The notes beneath the pieces are model-generated. The model did not search any database. It saw nothing but the letters and a program-made list of their open reading frames with translations, and was not told the DNA's origin. Position numbers and translations under genes: made by a program. This document shows, in pieces, positions 39,013-48,505 of a DNA stretch of 64,000 nucleotides; the first letter of the stretch is position 1, and every line of letters starts with the position of its first letter. The stretch comes from Candidatus Aenigmatarchaeota archaeon (lineage in GTDB: Archaea > Aenigmatarchaeota > Aenigmatarchaeia > QMZP01 > QMZT01), in contig JAFGCI010000004.1 of the NCBI GenBank assembly GCA_016932735.1, positions 60,711 to 124,710 on the forward strand. Direction: 5' to 3'.

Positions 39013-40218
39013 ATGAAAGGAATTCTTTCGAATAGATGGTTTGTTGTTATAGGAGCTCTTCTGATGCAGCTTTGTCTGGGCGCTATATATGCATGGAGCG
39101 TTTTTGTCAATCCACTGAAAAACTATTATGCATTCACGACAACGGAGACTCAGATAATATTTTCTGTTGCCCTTGCAACATTTGCCGGCGTTATGATATT
39201 CGCAGGCAGATGGCAGGATAAAATAGGGCCGAAGAAAGTGGGACTTATAGGTGCTGCTCTTCTGGGTCTTGGTTATTTCCTTGCAGGATTTACAGAGGGA
39301 TCTTTTTTAGGTCTGGTCGTTACGATAGGTCTGATAGGTGGTGCAGGTATTGGTTTTGGTTATGTGTGCCCGATAGCAGCCCTCATAAAATGGTTCCCGG
39401 ACAAGCGCGGTCTCATATCAGGAATTGCTGTAGCCAGTTTCGGCGCAGGAGCATGGGTGTTTGCGCAGCTTGCATCTGTCATGATACCTTCTATAGGCAT
39501 ATTGGCAACTTTCTCATTATTCGGGATAATATATTTTGTATTTGTCTTTATAGGAGCCCTTATGCTCAGAAACCCCCCAAAAGGATGGGCTCCTAAAGGT
39601 TGGGAATCCGCAAAGAAAGACAAGAAATCCACGGGCGTGGAGTTTGAATGGAGAACCATGGTTAAAACACACCAGTTCTGGCTTTTATGGATAATGTTCA
39701 TTATAGGAGCCTCTGCAGGGTTCATAGTAATCGGAAATCTCGCGCCGTATGGCGTCTTTTCCGGCCTGACAGCAGAAGTTGCAGCGTCTGCAGTTGGTTT
39801 GCTTGCATTATTCAATGGAGCAGGAAGGATTGTGTGGGGAACATTATCGGATAAGATAGGGCGCACAAAGGCCATGACTCTTATGTTCGTTCTTCAGGGA
39901 ATAATGATGCTCGTCTTAATATCTATGGGCTCAAGTCCATTCCTTCTGGCGATAGCTGCTGCATGGGTAGGCTTCAACTTCGGCGGAAACTTTTCATTGT
40001 TCCCCTCGGTGACTGCAGACTATTTCGGAACCAAGAATATGGGGATGAACTATGCTCTCGTTTTCACATCTTACGGTGTTGCAGGTATACTGGGCCCGAT
40101 ACTTGCAGGCAGCGTCTTTGATATGACTGGAAGCTATTTGTGGGCATTCATACCTGCAGGTATTGCATGTCTGGTTGCTGCAGGAATATCATTATTGGTA
40201 AAGAAACCGAACGTTTAA
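39013..40218 (+). CDS. MFS transporter, OFA (oxalate/formate antiporter-like) family
   Basis: MQLCLGAIYAWSVFVNPL, 12 TM pattern, GRIVWGTLSDKIGR. Confidence 0.85.
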   Translation: MKGILSNRWFVVIGALLMQLCLGAIYAWSVFVNPLKNYYAFTTTETQIIFSVALATFAGVMIFAGRWQDKIGPKKVGLIGAALLGLGYFLAGFTEGSFLGLVVTIGLIGGAGIGFGYVCPIAALIKWFPDKRGLISGIAVASFGAGAWVFAQLASVMIPSIGILATFSLFGIIYFVFVFIGALMLRNPPKGWAPKGWESAKKDKKSTGVEFEWRTMVKTHQFWLLWIMFIIGASAGFIVIGNLAPYGVFSGLTAEVAASAVGLLALFNGAGRIVWGTLSDKIGRTKAMTLMFVLQGIMMLVLISMGSSPFLLAIAAAWVGFNFGGNFSLFPSVTADYFGTKNMGMNYALVFTSYGVAGILGPILAGSVFDMTGSYLWAFIPAGIACLVAAGISLLVKKPNV

Positions 40219-40859
40219 TTAATCTCTTTTTCTATTTTTCTTATTTCGCCGAGCGGGGCGCATATTGTTATTATGTCGCCGTCCCTCAGTTTTGTTCTGT
40301 GGGTAGGAATGACAAGCTCCCCGTTTCTGTTAATAGCCGATATTGAGAATTTCTTGGCGATGTCTTCTACAGTCCGTCCCGCAAATTTTGATTTTTCATT
40401 TATCACGATTTCAAAGACTTCTGCTTTCTCGCCGGCGACAAATCCCGAAAGTATTTTCCCCGGCCTCTCTATGGCCTTTTTAAAATCAAGAACAGCAGAA
40501 TTTGTGGTGTTTATTATTGAGGAAATTCCAATCTTCATGAAAACGCCTTCGTTGGAAGTATCGTTTATCCTGGCGACAATATTTGACACCTTTGAGGATT
40601 TTGCGAGTTCGCAGACCATCAGGTTGGTTTTATCGTCACCTGTCATGGCTATTATGGCATCCGATTCCTCAAGGTTGGCATCTTTTAATATGCTTGCCTC
40701 GGAACCATCACCGTGAAGGACAAGTGCATCCAGTTTTTCGGCAAGGGCTTCCGCTCTTTTCTCATCTTTTTCTATCAGAACGATGTCATGTTTTTCTTTA
40801 ATGAGAAGTTTGGAAAGCGCTTCACCGACCTTCCCCCCGCCGACAATGACAATTTTCAT
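40215..40859 (-). CDS. TrkA-like RCK-domain K+ transport regulator
   Basis: MKIVIVGGGKVGEALSKLLIKEKHDIVLIEKDE; RCK_C. Confidence 0.88.
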   Translation of the reverse strand: MKIVIVGGGKVGEALSKLLIKEKHDIVLIEKDEKRAEALAEKLDALVLHGDGSEASILKDANLEESDAIIAMTGDDKTNLMVCELAKSSKVSNIVARINDTSNEGVFMKIGISSIINTTNSAVLDFKKAIERPGKILSGFVAGEKAEVFEIVINEKSKFAGRTVEDIAKKFSISAINRNGELVIPTHRTKLRDGDIITICAPLGEIRKIEKEIN

Positions 40860-40876
40860 AATACAACATTGTCCCG

Positions 40877-41389
40877 TTAGTTAATAAAACCTTCCCATAT
40901 CAAGATTTTGAGATCGACCGGAAGACCCGTTACAGAATCTGTCCCCATTCTTTTTATCTCAAAAACGCGGGGCCTTTCAACAAGATCGGTAGGCATTCTT
41001 CCACAATCAATTACAGTGGTTATCGGCTGGGTCAGAACTTCAGCCTTTACGATAAGATGGATGTTATGCTGCCCACCGAGGGGATCGGTTTTGTAAAGCT
41101 GTAAATCGTTTAATAAAGTAGGATAATTACCATTGCATGTGTTGTTGAATATTATCATTTTGTTTCTGTTAAAAACCGGCCATTCATCGGATATGCTATA
41201 TTTTGAATAAGGGTTTAGAAGGGCTTCCGAGACCTGTACTATCTTGCTCTCCATCTTATCGGAATCAAAACTATTGGAAAAAAGAGAGACTTCGCCCCCC
41301 ACATACGTCAGGGTATAAATTATAATTGAAAACAAAACAATAGCGGCCAGAATGAATTCAAAAACGGTTTGGCCTTTTTTGCTTCTCAT
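40877..41389 (-). CDS. Class III signal peptide (type IV pilin-like) protein
   Basis: MRSKKGQTVFEFILAAIVLFSIIIYTL: KGQ..xEF motif followed by a hydrophobic helix. Confidence 0.75.
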   Translation of the reverse strand: MRSKKGQTVFEFILAAIVLFSIIIYTLTYVGGEVSLFSNSFDSDKMESKIVQVSEALLNPYSKYSISDEWPVFNRNKMIIFNNTCNGNYPTLLNDLQLYKTDPLGGQHNIHLIVKAEVLTQPITTVIDCGRMPTDLVERPRVFEIKRMGTDSVTGLPVDLKILIWEGFIN

Positions 41390-41461
41390 ATTATAATGTT
41401 GTGATGGTCTGGAATATATCATTTTATAATGTTTTTATTGGTTGGAAGAGAATATCTTATC

Positions 41462-42451
41462 ATGTACAAGAAACCGGCATTGATGATGACTCTGGTTTTT
41501 CTGGTAGCGCTTTCCGGCTGCGCGGATATGCCTATGCTGTCCGGGTGGCTTGGGGGAACCGAGGTTGAGCAATATACAAATGATGTTGTGGTTATCAAAG
41601 AAGTCAAAGTGACACCAGTCCCAATAGTGCAGCCGGGTCAGACACTGAGTCTTAGTGCTGTCGTGAAAAACGTTCAGGAAATCGGTTTTGATGTGAAAAG
41701 AGACGTGACTGTCACCATATACGATACGTGCGGTATTTTCACAATAGAGGGAAGCGGCCTTTGTGGGGGCGATTGGACCAATTCAGGGCAGACATGTCTG
41801 TTCAAAGAACTGTATCCACAGACAGAGAATGAAATAATATGGAGATTGCGGGCAAACGACATAAAGGTGGAACAGTCATGCAATGTCGGTATAGAAGTCA
41901 AGTACAGCTATTACACAGAGACGACATCATCGGTCGACTTTGCAAGCCAGAAGGAAGTAGAAAGAATGATCCGAGAAGGTGAGGGGACTTCATCCGTAGG
42001 CAAAATGACTCTCGGAGAGGGTCCAGTCAAGCTTTATATTCAGGTTCCGAACCAGCCGATACTTGTTGGTGATGATTTCGAAAAATCAAACGGCATATTG
42101 GAGTTCTGGGCCGAGAATAAAGGCTCTGGGATAGTTGATGGCGGCAAGGTAACATATTTTAAAATAAACAATTCAGTTGAGGGAAGAGCAAAATTCAGGA
42201 AAACGTTAGAGGATACAAATTCATACGATGAGATAATAGCAAAGGATTATATTAAGGGAGCCCCGGGAGAAACGGATTATTCAATTACCATGCAGCTCAT
42301 CAACAAAAAAACGCCCAAAAACACGTGGATAATAACGCCCGGAAACGAGAACATCGGAAAGATAAGGGACAGGATATATCTTACAGGAATAGTCACTTAC
42401 GATTATAAGTTCACTAAAACCATAAAATTAACCGTCCAGCCGATTCGTTAG
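41462..42451 (+). CDS. Lipoprotein, tandem paralog family member 1
   Basis: Lipobox VALSGCA; CARDB-like domain; EVKYSYYTETTSSVDF...EVERMIREG...GPVKLYI. Confidence 0.75.
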   Translation: MYKKPALMMTLVFLVALSGCADMPMLSGWLGGTEVEQYTNDVVVIKEVKVTPVPIVQPGQTLSLSAVVKNVQEIGFDVKRDVTVTIYDTCGIFTIEGSGLCGGDWTNSGQTCLFKELYPQTENEIIWRLRANDIKVEQSCNVGIEVKYSYYTETTSSVDFASQKEVERMIREGEGTSSVGKMTLGEGPVKLYIQVPNQPILVGDDFEKSNGILEFWAENKGSGIVDGGKVTYFKINNSVEGRAKFRKTLEDTNSYDEIIAKDYIKGAPGETDYSITMQLINKKTPKNTWIITPGNENIGKIRDRIYLTGIVTYDYKFTKTIKLTVQPIR

Positions 42452-42501
42452 TTGCTTTCTTTATATAAAATATATAAGAGTTGCATAACCAAATAATACA
42501 T

Positions 42502-43542
42502 ATGAACTCGGCAAAATCTAAAAAGAATGGAATGTTTAAGCATCTTCTAGTAATTCCTGTAGTTTTTCTAGTTTTAGCTATTTCAGGATGCACCGGTATA
42601 TTCCCGGGGGGAGATACAGGAGCTTCCGGCAACGGAGTGACTATCAGGAATTTCAGAACAGATCTTCAGGAGGTTAACTGCAACCAACAGGTCAATGTGC
42701 AGCTCCAGCTTCAGAATATGGGTGATTATGATGCACAGGTAGCAACCCAGATGTACATGATAGAGCCCATGAAATGGGGAAATCCCTTACAGAACCCGCC
42801 AAACCCATTCACACTCAAAGCTGTGACAGACCAGTCAATAGAACCTGCAATACAGACAATCTCATGGCAGCTGAGACCAAACTGCGATATGCTTGATGTT
42901 CCAAAGGGAAGAACAATGGACTTCAGTCCACAAGTAAGGATTTACTATACATATAAAGGAGACGTGAAGAGAGCAATAACGTTCGTTTCAGAAGACGAAC
43001 TCAGAGTGCTGTCTTCACAGGGACAATCTCTTGCAATGGGAGAACAGATAACATCCAGCGGGCCTTTATCCGTAGCAATAAACACGGTGCCTTTCGCGCA
43101 GACATTCAACACATATGCGGATGTGCAGATACCTGTAAACATTAAAATAAGGAACAACGGTCAGGGAAAAGTGCCTGGAGATATAAACAACAACTATCCT
43201 GTTGCAGTCACTGTAACAGCCCCAACGGGAACGAGTTTCGTAAGTTGCACACCCGATCTGAACTTTCTGACTTACGGATACAGTAACATACCTTTAATGA
43301 GCATACCAACACCCGTTTTCACTACAGGAGGCTTTGGTGACACAAGAACAGGCTATGTATCCTTATTCACGGATTCGGGCGGCCAGAACGCAGATATAAC
43401 ATGTTATCTGAGAGTAACAGATGTGCAGCAGATAATAAAACAGGAAAGATACATAAACGCAAAGATAAGCTACATCTATTACATGGATACATCACCGCTT
43501 AACGTAAATGTCAAGAATCCGGCAGGACAGTCCACTTTTTAA
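42502..43542 (+). CDS. Lipoprotein, tandem paralog family member 2
   Basis: Lipobox LAISGCT; RIYYTYKGDVKRAITFVSEDELRVLSSQG...GPLSVAI. Confidence 0.75.
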   Translation: MNSAKSKKNGMFKHLLVIPVVFLVLAISGCTGIFPGGDTGASGNGVTIRNFRTDLQEVNCNQQVNVQLQLQNMGDYDAQVATQMYMIEPMKWGNPLQNPPNPFTLKAVTDQSIEPAIQTISWQLRPNCDMLDVPKGRTMDFSPQVRIYYTYKGDVKRAITFVSEDELRVLSSQGQSLAMGEQITSSGPLSVAINTVPFAQTFNTYADVQIPVNIKIRNNGQGKVPGDINNNYPVAVTVTAPTGTSFVSCTPDLNFLTYGYSNIPLMSIPTPVFTTGGFGDTRTGYVSLFTDSGGQNADITCYLRVTDVQQIIKQERYINAKISYIYYMDTSPLNVNVKNPAGQSTF

Positions 43543-43617
43543 AATATTTTTCTTCTTTTCATTTATTTTCATTCAATCAAGACACATTTTTATCCTTCTG
43601 ATGTCAAATTAATTATT

Positions 43618-44571
43618 ATGAAATACACGGCGCTGCTCATTTTCATTGTAATGGTCGCCACATTACTTTCGGGATGCACCGATTATGGCTATAATTTTGG
43701 CCCTATACAATGGAACATCGATCTTTTCAAAGGAAGCGGTAATGGTGTTGATATAGTTTCTTTCACGACAGAAACACCTACTCTGTCTCCAGGTGAAGAA
43801 GGAACATTTGAAGTTAAAATCAAGAATACGGGATCAGTGAAAGCAACTAACGGTTTTGTTGAGTTATTGGGGCTTGATTATACATGGAGTTCTTCCGGTG
43901 AAGAAATCCTCCCAAACGAGGAAAAATGCCGTCATACAGTGAGACAGATAACGCTCCTGCCAAAAGACGAAAATACGGGGGCACAGGGCGGCGAGTTCGT
44001 CTGCACATGGAATTATATGGCCCCTGATACATTACCGATAGGAGAGTCGACATATGAACCGACGGTCAGGGTTTTCTATACATACGAAACGACGTCTGTC
44101 GGCTCTGTGACACTTGTCCCTAAAGAGGAACTGACGAACTTCATGGAAAAGGGAGGAACCCTCAAATCTGATGTCGTTTCCCAGACGAAATCGCCCATAA
44201 AAATGACACTGAAAACACGGGGACCGGTAAAGCTTGTCGGCGGCAAGTCCGAATTCCCTATAGAGATAACAATAGAAAACGTGGGCGGGGGAACAGTCTG
44301 CCCCGATGTAGGCAAGTGTAAAAGGGACGGGGGCAATATATGGGACCAGCTGATAATCGACATGGAATTGCCCGACGGGCTTGAAAATAAAGACTGCGAT
44401 TTTGTCGGCAAGGCGACACAGATTTCAATGGGGAAGTCGCAAATCCTGAAATGCAACCTTGAAATCACGGGCAGTGTGAATTCTGTGACCCAGAAATACA
44501 TAAGGCTGCACAGCATATATGGATATTTCAACGATGCAAAAATGACAATAAGGGTGAAGGCGGGCGTTTAG
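43618..44571 (+). CDS. Lipoprotein, tandem paralog family member 3
   Basis: Lipobox TLLSGCT; RVFYTYETTSVGSVTLVPKEELTNFMEKG...SPIKMTL. Confidence 0.75.
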   Translation: MKYTALLIFIVMVATLLSGCTDYGYNFGPIQWNIDLFKGSGNGVDIVSFTTETPTLSPGEEGTFEVKIKNTGSVKATNGFVELLGLDYTWSSSGEEILPNEEKCRHTVRQITLLPKDENTGAQGGEFVCTWNYMAPDTLPIGESTYEPTVRVFYTYETTSVGSVTLVPKEELTNFMEKGGTLKSDVVSQTKSPIKMTLKTRGPVKLVGGKSEFPIEITIENVGGGTVCPDVGKCKRDGGNIWDQLIIDMELPDGLENKDCDFVGKATQISMGKSQILKCNLEITGSVNSVTQKYIRLHSIYGYFNDAKMTIRVKAGV

Positions 44572-44579
44572 GTGTTTAA

Positions 44580-45494
44580 ATGAAAATATACGCATTTTCC
44601 TGTTTATTGGTTTTAATCATCTTAATTTCCGGCTGTTCATATATTCCGGATTTAGGCAATTTTGGCGGTAATACAGGCGGCTCTGACAGTAAGATGGGCC
44701 TTATTATTGATACTTTCGAACCCGTTATCATGCAGAAATATTCTGCAGAGCCTGTTGCTTTCAGGGTAAAAATAAAAAACACAGGCTCAGAAACAGCATT
44801 TGATGTCGAGGCAAGGCTCACGAATATAGACGAGTTCCAGATATACAACCAGCCAACAAAGCGTTTCCAGAAGATACCGCCCCAGACGACAACAGCCACA
44901 GGAGAATCTCCGGAAGTCACATGGTCTTGGGATTTGGACGCTCCTGTAGTTCCGAAGGGGACAAAAGTCACATTCAAGCCCAGGATGCAGATTATTTACA
45001 CATATAAAACCGATACCGTCCGTTCTATAACAGTTATGCCTGAAATAGAGCTCAGGGAATATGTTGACAGCGGGAAACCCTTCCCCAGTGATGTTGTAAG
45101 CAAAAGCACTGGCCCTGTTTCACTCGATATTGATATAAAGGGACCAATAGCACATTATCAGAGCAAGATAACATTCCCGATATCGCTTACAGTCCAAAAT
45201 ATAGGAGGAGGCACGGTATGCAGAGAAGAATGCACCGACCTCGATAGAGATTATAACCGAGTCGACTTATTTTTAGAAACATACGACGTCAGGCTGAAAG
45301 ACTGCGAACTGAATAACATAAGGCTGACGGACGACCGTGCTACAGTGGTATGCAACGCTGAAATAGATGATTCCATATTCTTTGGTCTCATACAAATGGG
45401 CACAAAACAGGTTACAAAGAAGAATATACGGTTCAACATAGTTTACACATACATAACAGATAAGGTAACAACCATAGAAGTTGTAGGAAAATGA
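44580..45494 (+). CDS. Lipoprotein, tandem paralog family member 4
   Basis: Lipobox ILISGCS; QIIYTYKTDTVRSITVMPEIELREYVDSG...GPVSLDI. Confidence 0.75.
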   Translation: MKIYAFSCLLVLIILISGCSYIPDLGNFGGNTGGSDSKMGLIIDTFEPVIMQKYSAEPVAFRVKIKNTGSETAFDVEARLTNIDEFQIYNQPTKRFQKIPPQTTTATGESPEVTWSWDLDAPVVPKGTKVTFKPRMQIIYTYKTDTVRSITVMPEIELREYVDSGKPFPSDVVSKSTGPVSLDIDIKGPIAHYQSKITFPISLTVQNIGGGTVCREECTDLDRDYNRVDLFLETYDVRLKDCELNNIRLTDDRATVVCNAEIDDSIFFGLIQMGTKQVTKKNIRFNIVYTYITDKVTTIEVVGK

Positions 45495-45495
45495 A

Positions 45496-45712
45496 TGGAC
45501 CTGCTGGGATCCTCCCGGATAGCCGCTTTCGCGGCAAATATTTACATGATATCCGTTTTGAACCCAGGACCTCCGGCTTTCACAGAAAGCTGCAAGATTA
45601 AACTTGGCGGTCATATAAGACCGGCGCTCTAATTGCCCTAATTTTCCCGGCATATTTACACGACGGCGGTTGCCGTCTTTCCGGGGTATCAACCAAGCTG
45701 AGCTACAGGTCC
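45496..45712 (-). tRNA. tRNA with three introns, best read as tRNA-Ile(UAU)
   Basis: Exons 45712-45691, 45630-45614, 45578-45557 and 45509-45496 assemble to GGACCTGTAGCTCAGCTTGGTTAGAGCGCCGGTCTTATAAGCCGGAGGTCCTGGGTTCAAATCCCAGCAGGTCCA (75 nt), a complete cloverleaf; boundaries may shift by 1-2 nt. Confidence 0.85.
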
Positions 45713-45841
45713 ATTAATCTATATTAATTCATGTGCAATCTTTAAAAATATTCAAGAATGTTGGATGCCAATTCTTTTAAAATTTATCTCTATTAATAAC
45801 TATGATTTTATATCAGGTATATGATTCGAAGAGGTGATTTA

Positions 45842-47482
45842 ATGAATAGTGGTGGTAATCAGCCTATATTCATATTGGCAGAGGGAAGCAAAAAGACTTC
45901 CGGAAGAAATGCACAGAGGAACAACATCGAGGCGGGGAAGCTCGTAGCGGAGGCCGTCAAGTCTACACTGGGACCTAAAGGAATGGATAAAATGCTCGTC
46001 AATTCAATAGGCGATGTAGTCATAACAAACGACGGGGCTACTATATTAAGCGAGATGCAGATTGAGCATCCGGCAGCCAAGATGATGGTCGAAGTTGCAA
46101 AGACGCAGGACGATGAAGTCGGCGACGGCACAACAACCGCCGTAATCATTGCCGGGGAGCTTCTGGATAAGGCAGGCGATTTGCTTGAAAAACAGATACA
46201 TCCGACGGTTATAACAATGGGGTTCAGGATGGCCAGACTCAAGGCGTTAGCGGTCTTGGACTCTCTTGGTGCGAAAGTAACAATAAATGATAAAGAACTT
46301 CTTAAAAACATAGCAAACACAGCCATGACAGGCAAAAACGCGGAGAGGTCATCAGAGAAACTTTCAAATATAGCTGTTGAAGCTATCACAAAAATAGCGG
46401 AAACAGTTGACGGGAAGACAGTAGTCGACACAGAAAACATAAAGATAGAGAAAAAACAGGGAGGCTCAATGGCCGATACAGAGGTAATAGACGGAGTGAT
46501 AATTGATAAGGAAGTCGTTCATTCCGGAATGCCTAAGAGAATTGAAGATGTGAAGATACTACTTGTGGACTCAGCACTCGAGATAAAGGATCTTGAAGGC
46601 GACACAAAGATAAGCATAGATTCACCGGAAAAGCTTCAGGCTTTCATGGAAAACGAGGAAAAATCGTTGAAAGACATATCAGACAGGGTCATAAAAACAG
46701 GCGCAAAGGTCATTCTTTGCCAGAAAGGGATAGACGATGTGGCTCAGCACTTCCTTGCTAAGGCAGGCATAGTAGCTGCCAGAAGGGTCAAAAAATCCGA
46801 TATGGAGAAGCTCGCCAAGGCGACCGGAGCAAAAATTGTTTCCGACATCAAAAATATATTGCCTACAGACTTGGGTTATGCAGGCATTGTAGAGGAAAAG
46901 AAAATCGGCGGGGAAGAGATGCTCTATATAAGAAAATGCAAAAACCCGAAAGCTGTCACCATAATGATAAGGGGCGGTAGTGAACATATTGTCGAAGAAG
47001 TTGAGCGTGCAATGGAAGACGCCGTAAAAGGAATCGCAGCAGCTATCGAATTAGGAAAGATAGTTCCAGGAGGCGGGGCTATTGAGATTGAGCTTTCCCG
47101 TGAATTGAGGAAGTATGCAGAATCATTTAAAGGCAGAGAACAGTTAGCCATCAACGCCTTTGCGGAATCACTGGAAGTCATACCGAGAAGCCTGGCCGAA
47201 AATGCGGGCCTCGACCCGATTGACAAAATAGCGCTTCTCAGAGCAGAACATGAGAAAGGCAACAAGAGTGCAGGCCTCGACGTCTTCTCAGGAGATGTAA
47301 AAGATATGACAAAGCTCGGGGTTGTCGAGCCTCTTAAAATAAAGATACAGGCAATAGAATCCGCATCAGAAGTAGCCGAGATGATACTGAGGATAGATGA
47401 TGTCATAGCATCCGGCTCTGGAAGCGAGAGGATGCCTTCAATGCCGCCCGGTGGTATGGGAGGAGATATGCCTATGATGTAA
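45842..47482 (+). CDS. Thermosome subunit (group II chaperonin)
   Basis: VKSTLGPKGMDKMLVNSIGDVVITNDGATIL, DEVGDGTTTAVI, C-terminal GGMGGDMPMM tail. Confidence 0.95.
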   Translation: MNSGGNQPIFILAEGSKKTSGRNAQRNNIEAGKLVAEAVKSTLGPKGMDKMLVNSIGDVVITNDGATILSEMQIEHPAAKMMVEVAKTQDDEVGDGTTTAVIIAGELLDKAGDLLEKQIHPTVITMGFRMARLKALAVLDSLGAKVTINDKELLKNIANTAMTGKNAERSSEKLSNIAVEAITKIAETVDGKTVVDTENIKIEKKQGGSMADTEVIDGVIIDKEVVHSGMPKRIEDVKILLVDSALEIKDLEGDTKISIDSPEKLQAFMENEEKSLKDISDRVIKTGAKVILCQKGIDDVAQHFLAKAGIVAARRVKKSDMEKLAKATGAKIVSDIKNILPTDLGYAGIVEEKKIGGEEMLYIRKCKNPKAVTIMIRGGSEHIVEEVERAMEDAVKGIAAAIELGKIVPGGGAIEIELSRELRKYAESFKGREQLAINAFAESLEVIPRSLAENAGLDPIDKIALLRAEHEKGNKSAGLDVFSGDVKDMTKLGVVEPLKIKIQAIESASEVAEMILRIDDVIASGSGSERMPSMPPGGMGGDMPMM

Positions 47483-47571
47483 CAGGGCTAAAAACCCTTT
47501 CTTTTTCTATTATTAAATCAGGCATTGTTGGTGTACATTATTTATATAGGGAAAACTCCATAATATTTATC

Positions 47572-48081
47572 ATGGCTTTCGAAGACGACGAATACGAAAT
47601 CATACCGACTTCTCCTGTACGCAGGATTGAAAAAAGGATTGATCAGCTTGAGCAGGGAAGCTATCCAAACGAGGTCAGGAAACTCATCGAGCAGGTTGTT
47701 GAACTGATAAAATCCAATCAGAAGATAATTGATGACAGCATCAAGGCCAACAATGAGCTCAGAGCAGAGCTTTCAAAGATTCCGGAGAGCATAGAAAAGC
47801 TTATTAACCATATGAATGAATTCATGAAGCTTCTTGAAGAGAGTGCGACAGAAGAAGCAGTTTCTGATGTTTCAAAAGAGACAATGCAGCCACTCCTTGT
47901 CAAGATGACAGAGCTTGTCGAACAGAATAAAAAGAGCTTTGAGGCAAGTCAGGCAAGTCTCGCTACACTCGATATGATAGAGAAAAGGCTAAAAAGGGTT
48001 TTCATGCAGCAGGCATCTACACCACAATCTCCGCCGCCAATGATGCATAGGCAGATGCCCCCGCCCCCACAATATAAATAA
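47572..48081 (+). CDS. Coiled-coil protein, unknown function
   Basis: Long heptad-rich helical sequence with Pro-rich C-terminus; own upstream spacing. Confidence 0.65.
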   Translation: MAFEDDEYEIIPTSPVRRIEKRIDQLEQGSYPNEVRKLIEQVVELIKSNQKIIDDSIKANNELRAELSKIPESIEKLINHMNEFMKLLEESATEEAVSDVSKETMQPLLVKMTELVEQNKKSFEASQASLATLDMIEKRLKRVFMQQASTPQSPPPMMHRQMPPPPQYK

Positions 48082-48090
48082 GGTGATGAT

Positions 48091-48492
48091 ATGAAAAAAA
48101 TGAAAGGTATAACGCCGATAATTTCGATAATCATTCTTCTTTTGATTACGATAGCTTTGGCAGCAACTGCTTATAGCTATCTTAGCGGTTATCTGTTCGG
48201 GCAGATATCAGGCTCTTTCAGCATACCGGCAAACGGAGCCTTCTGTTCAGGTGGTACGATAAGCGTCATCGTAAGAAACGATGCCCCAGACGGCAATCTG
48301 ACATATTCCGACCTGACCATAGTGGAGATAGATGGAGCCCAACCACCATCATCAGGCATTACTAATGAACTGAACTTGGCTCCGGGGCAGTCCGGAAGAC
48401 TATTACAGGTTCCTAATCAAGTAACGGGAAATCATGAGGTTGTAATAGGAACGGGTTCAAATATTATAAGGCAAAATGTTTATTGTCCTTAA
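48091..48492 (+). CDS. Archaeal type IV pilin N-terminal-like protein
   Basis: MKKMKGITPIISIIILLLITIALAATAYSYLSGY pilin-type N-terminus. Confidence 0.75.
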   Translation: MKKMKGITPIISIIILLLITIALAATAYSYLSGYLFGQISGSFSIPANGAFCSGGTISVIVRNDAPDGNLTYSDLTIVEIDGAQPPSSGITNELNLAPGQSGRLLQVPNQVTGNHEVVIGTGSNIIRQNVYCP

Positions 48493-48505
48493 ATTCTTCT
48501 TTTTT

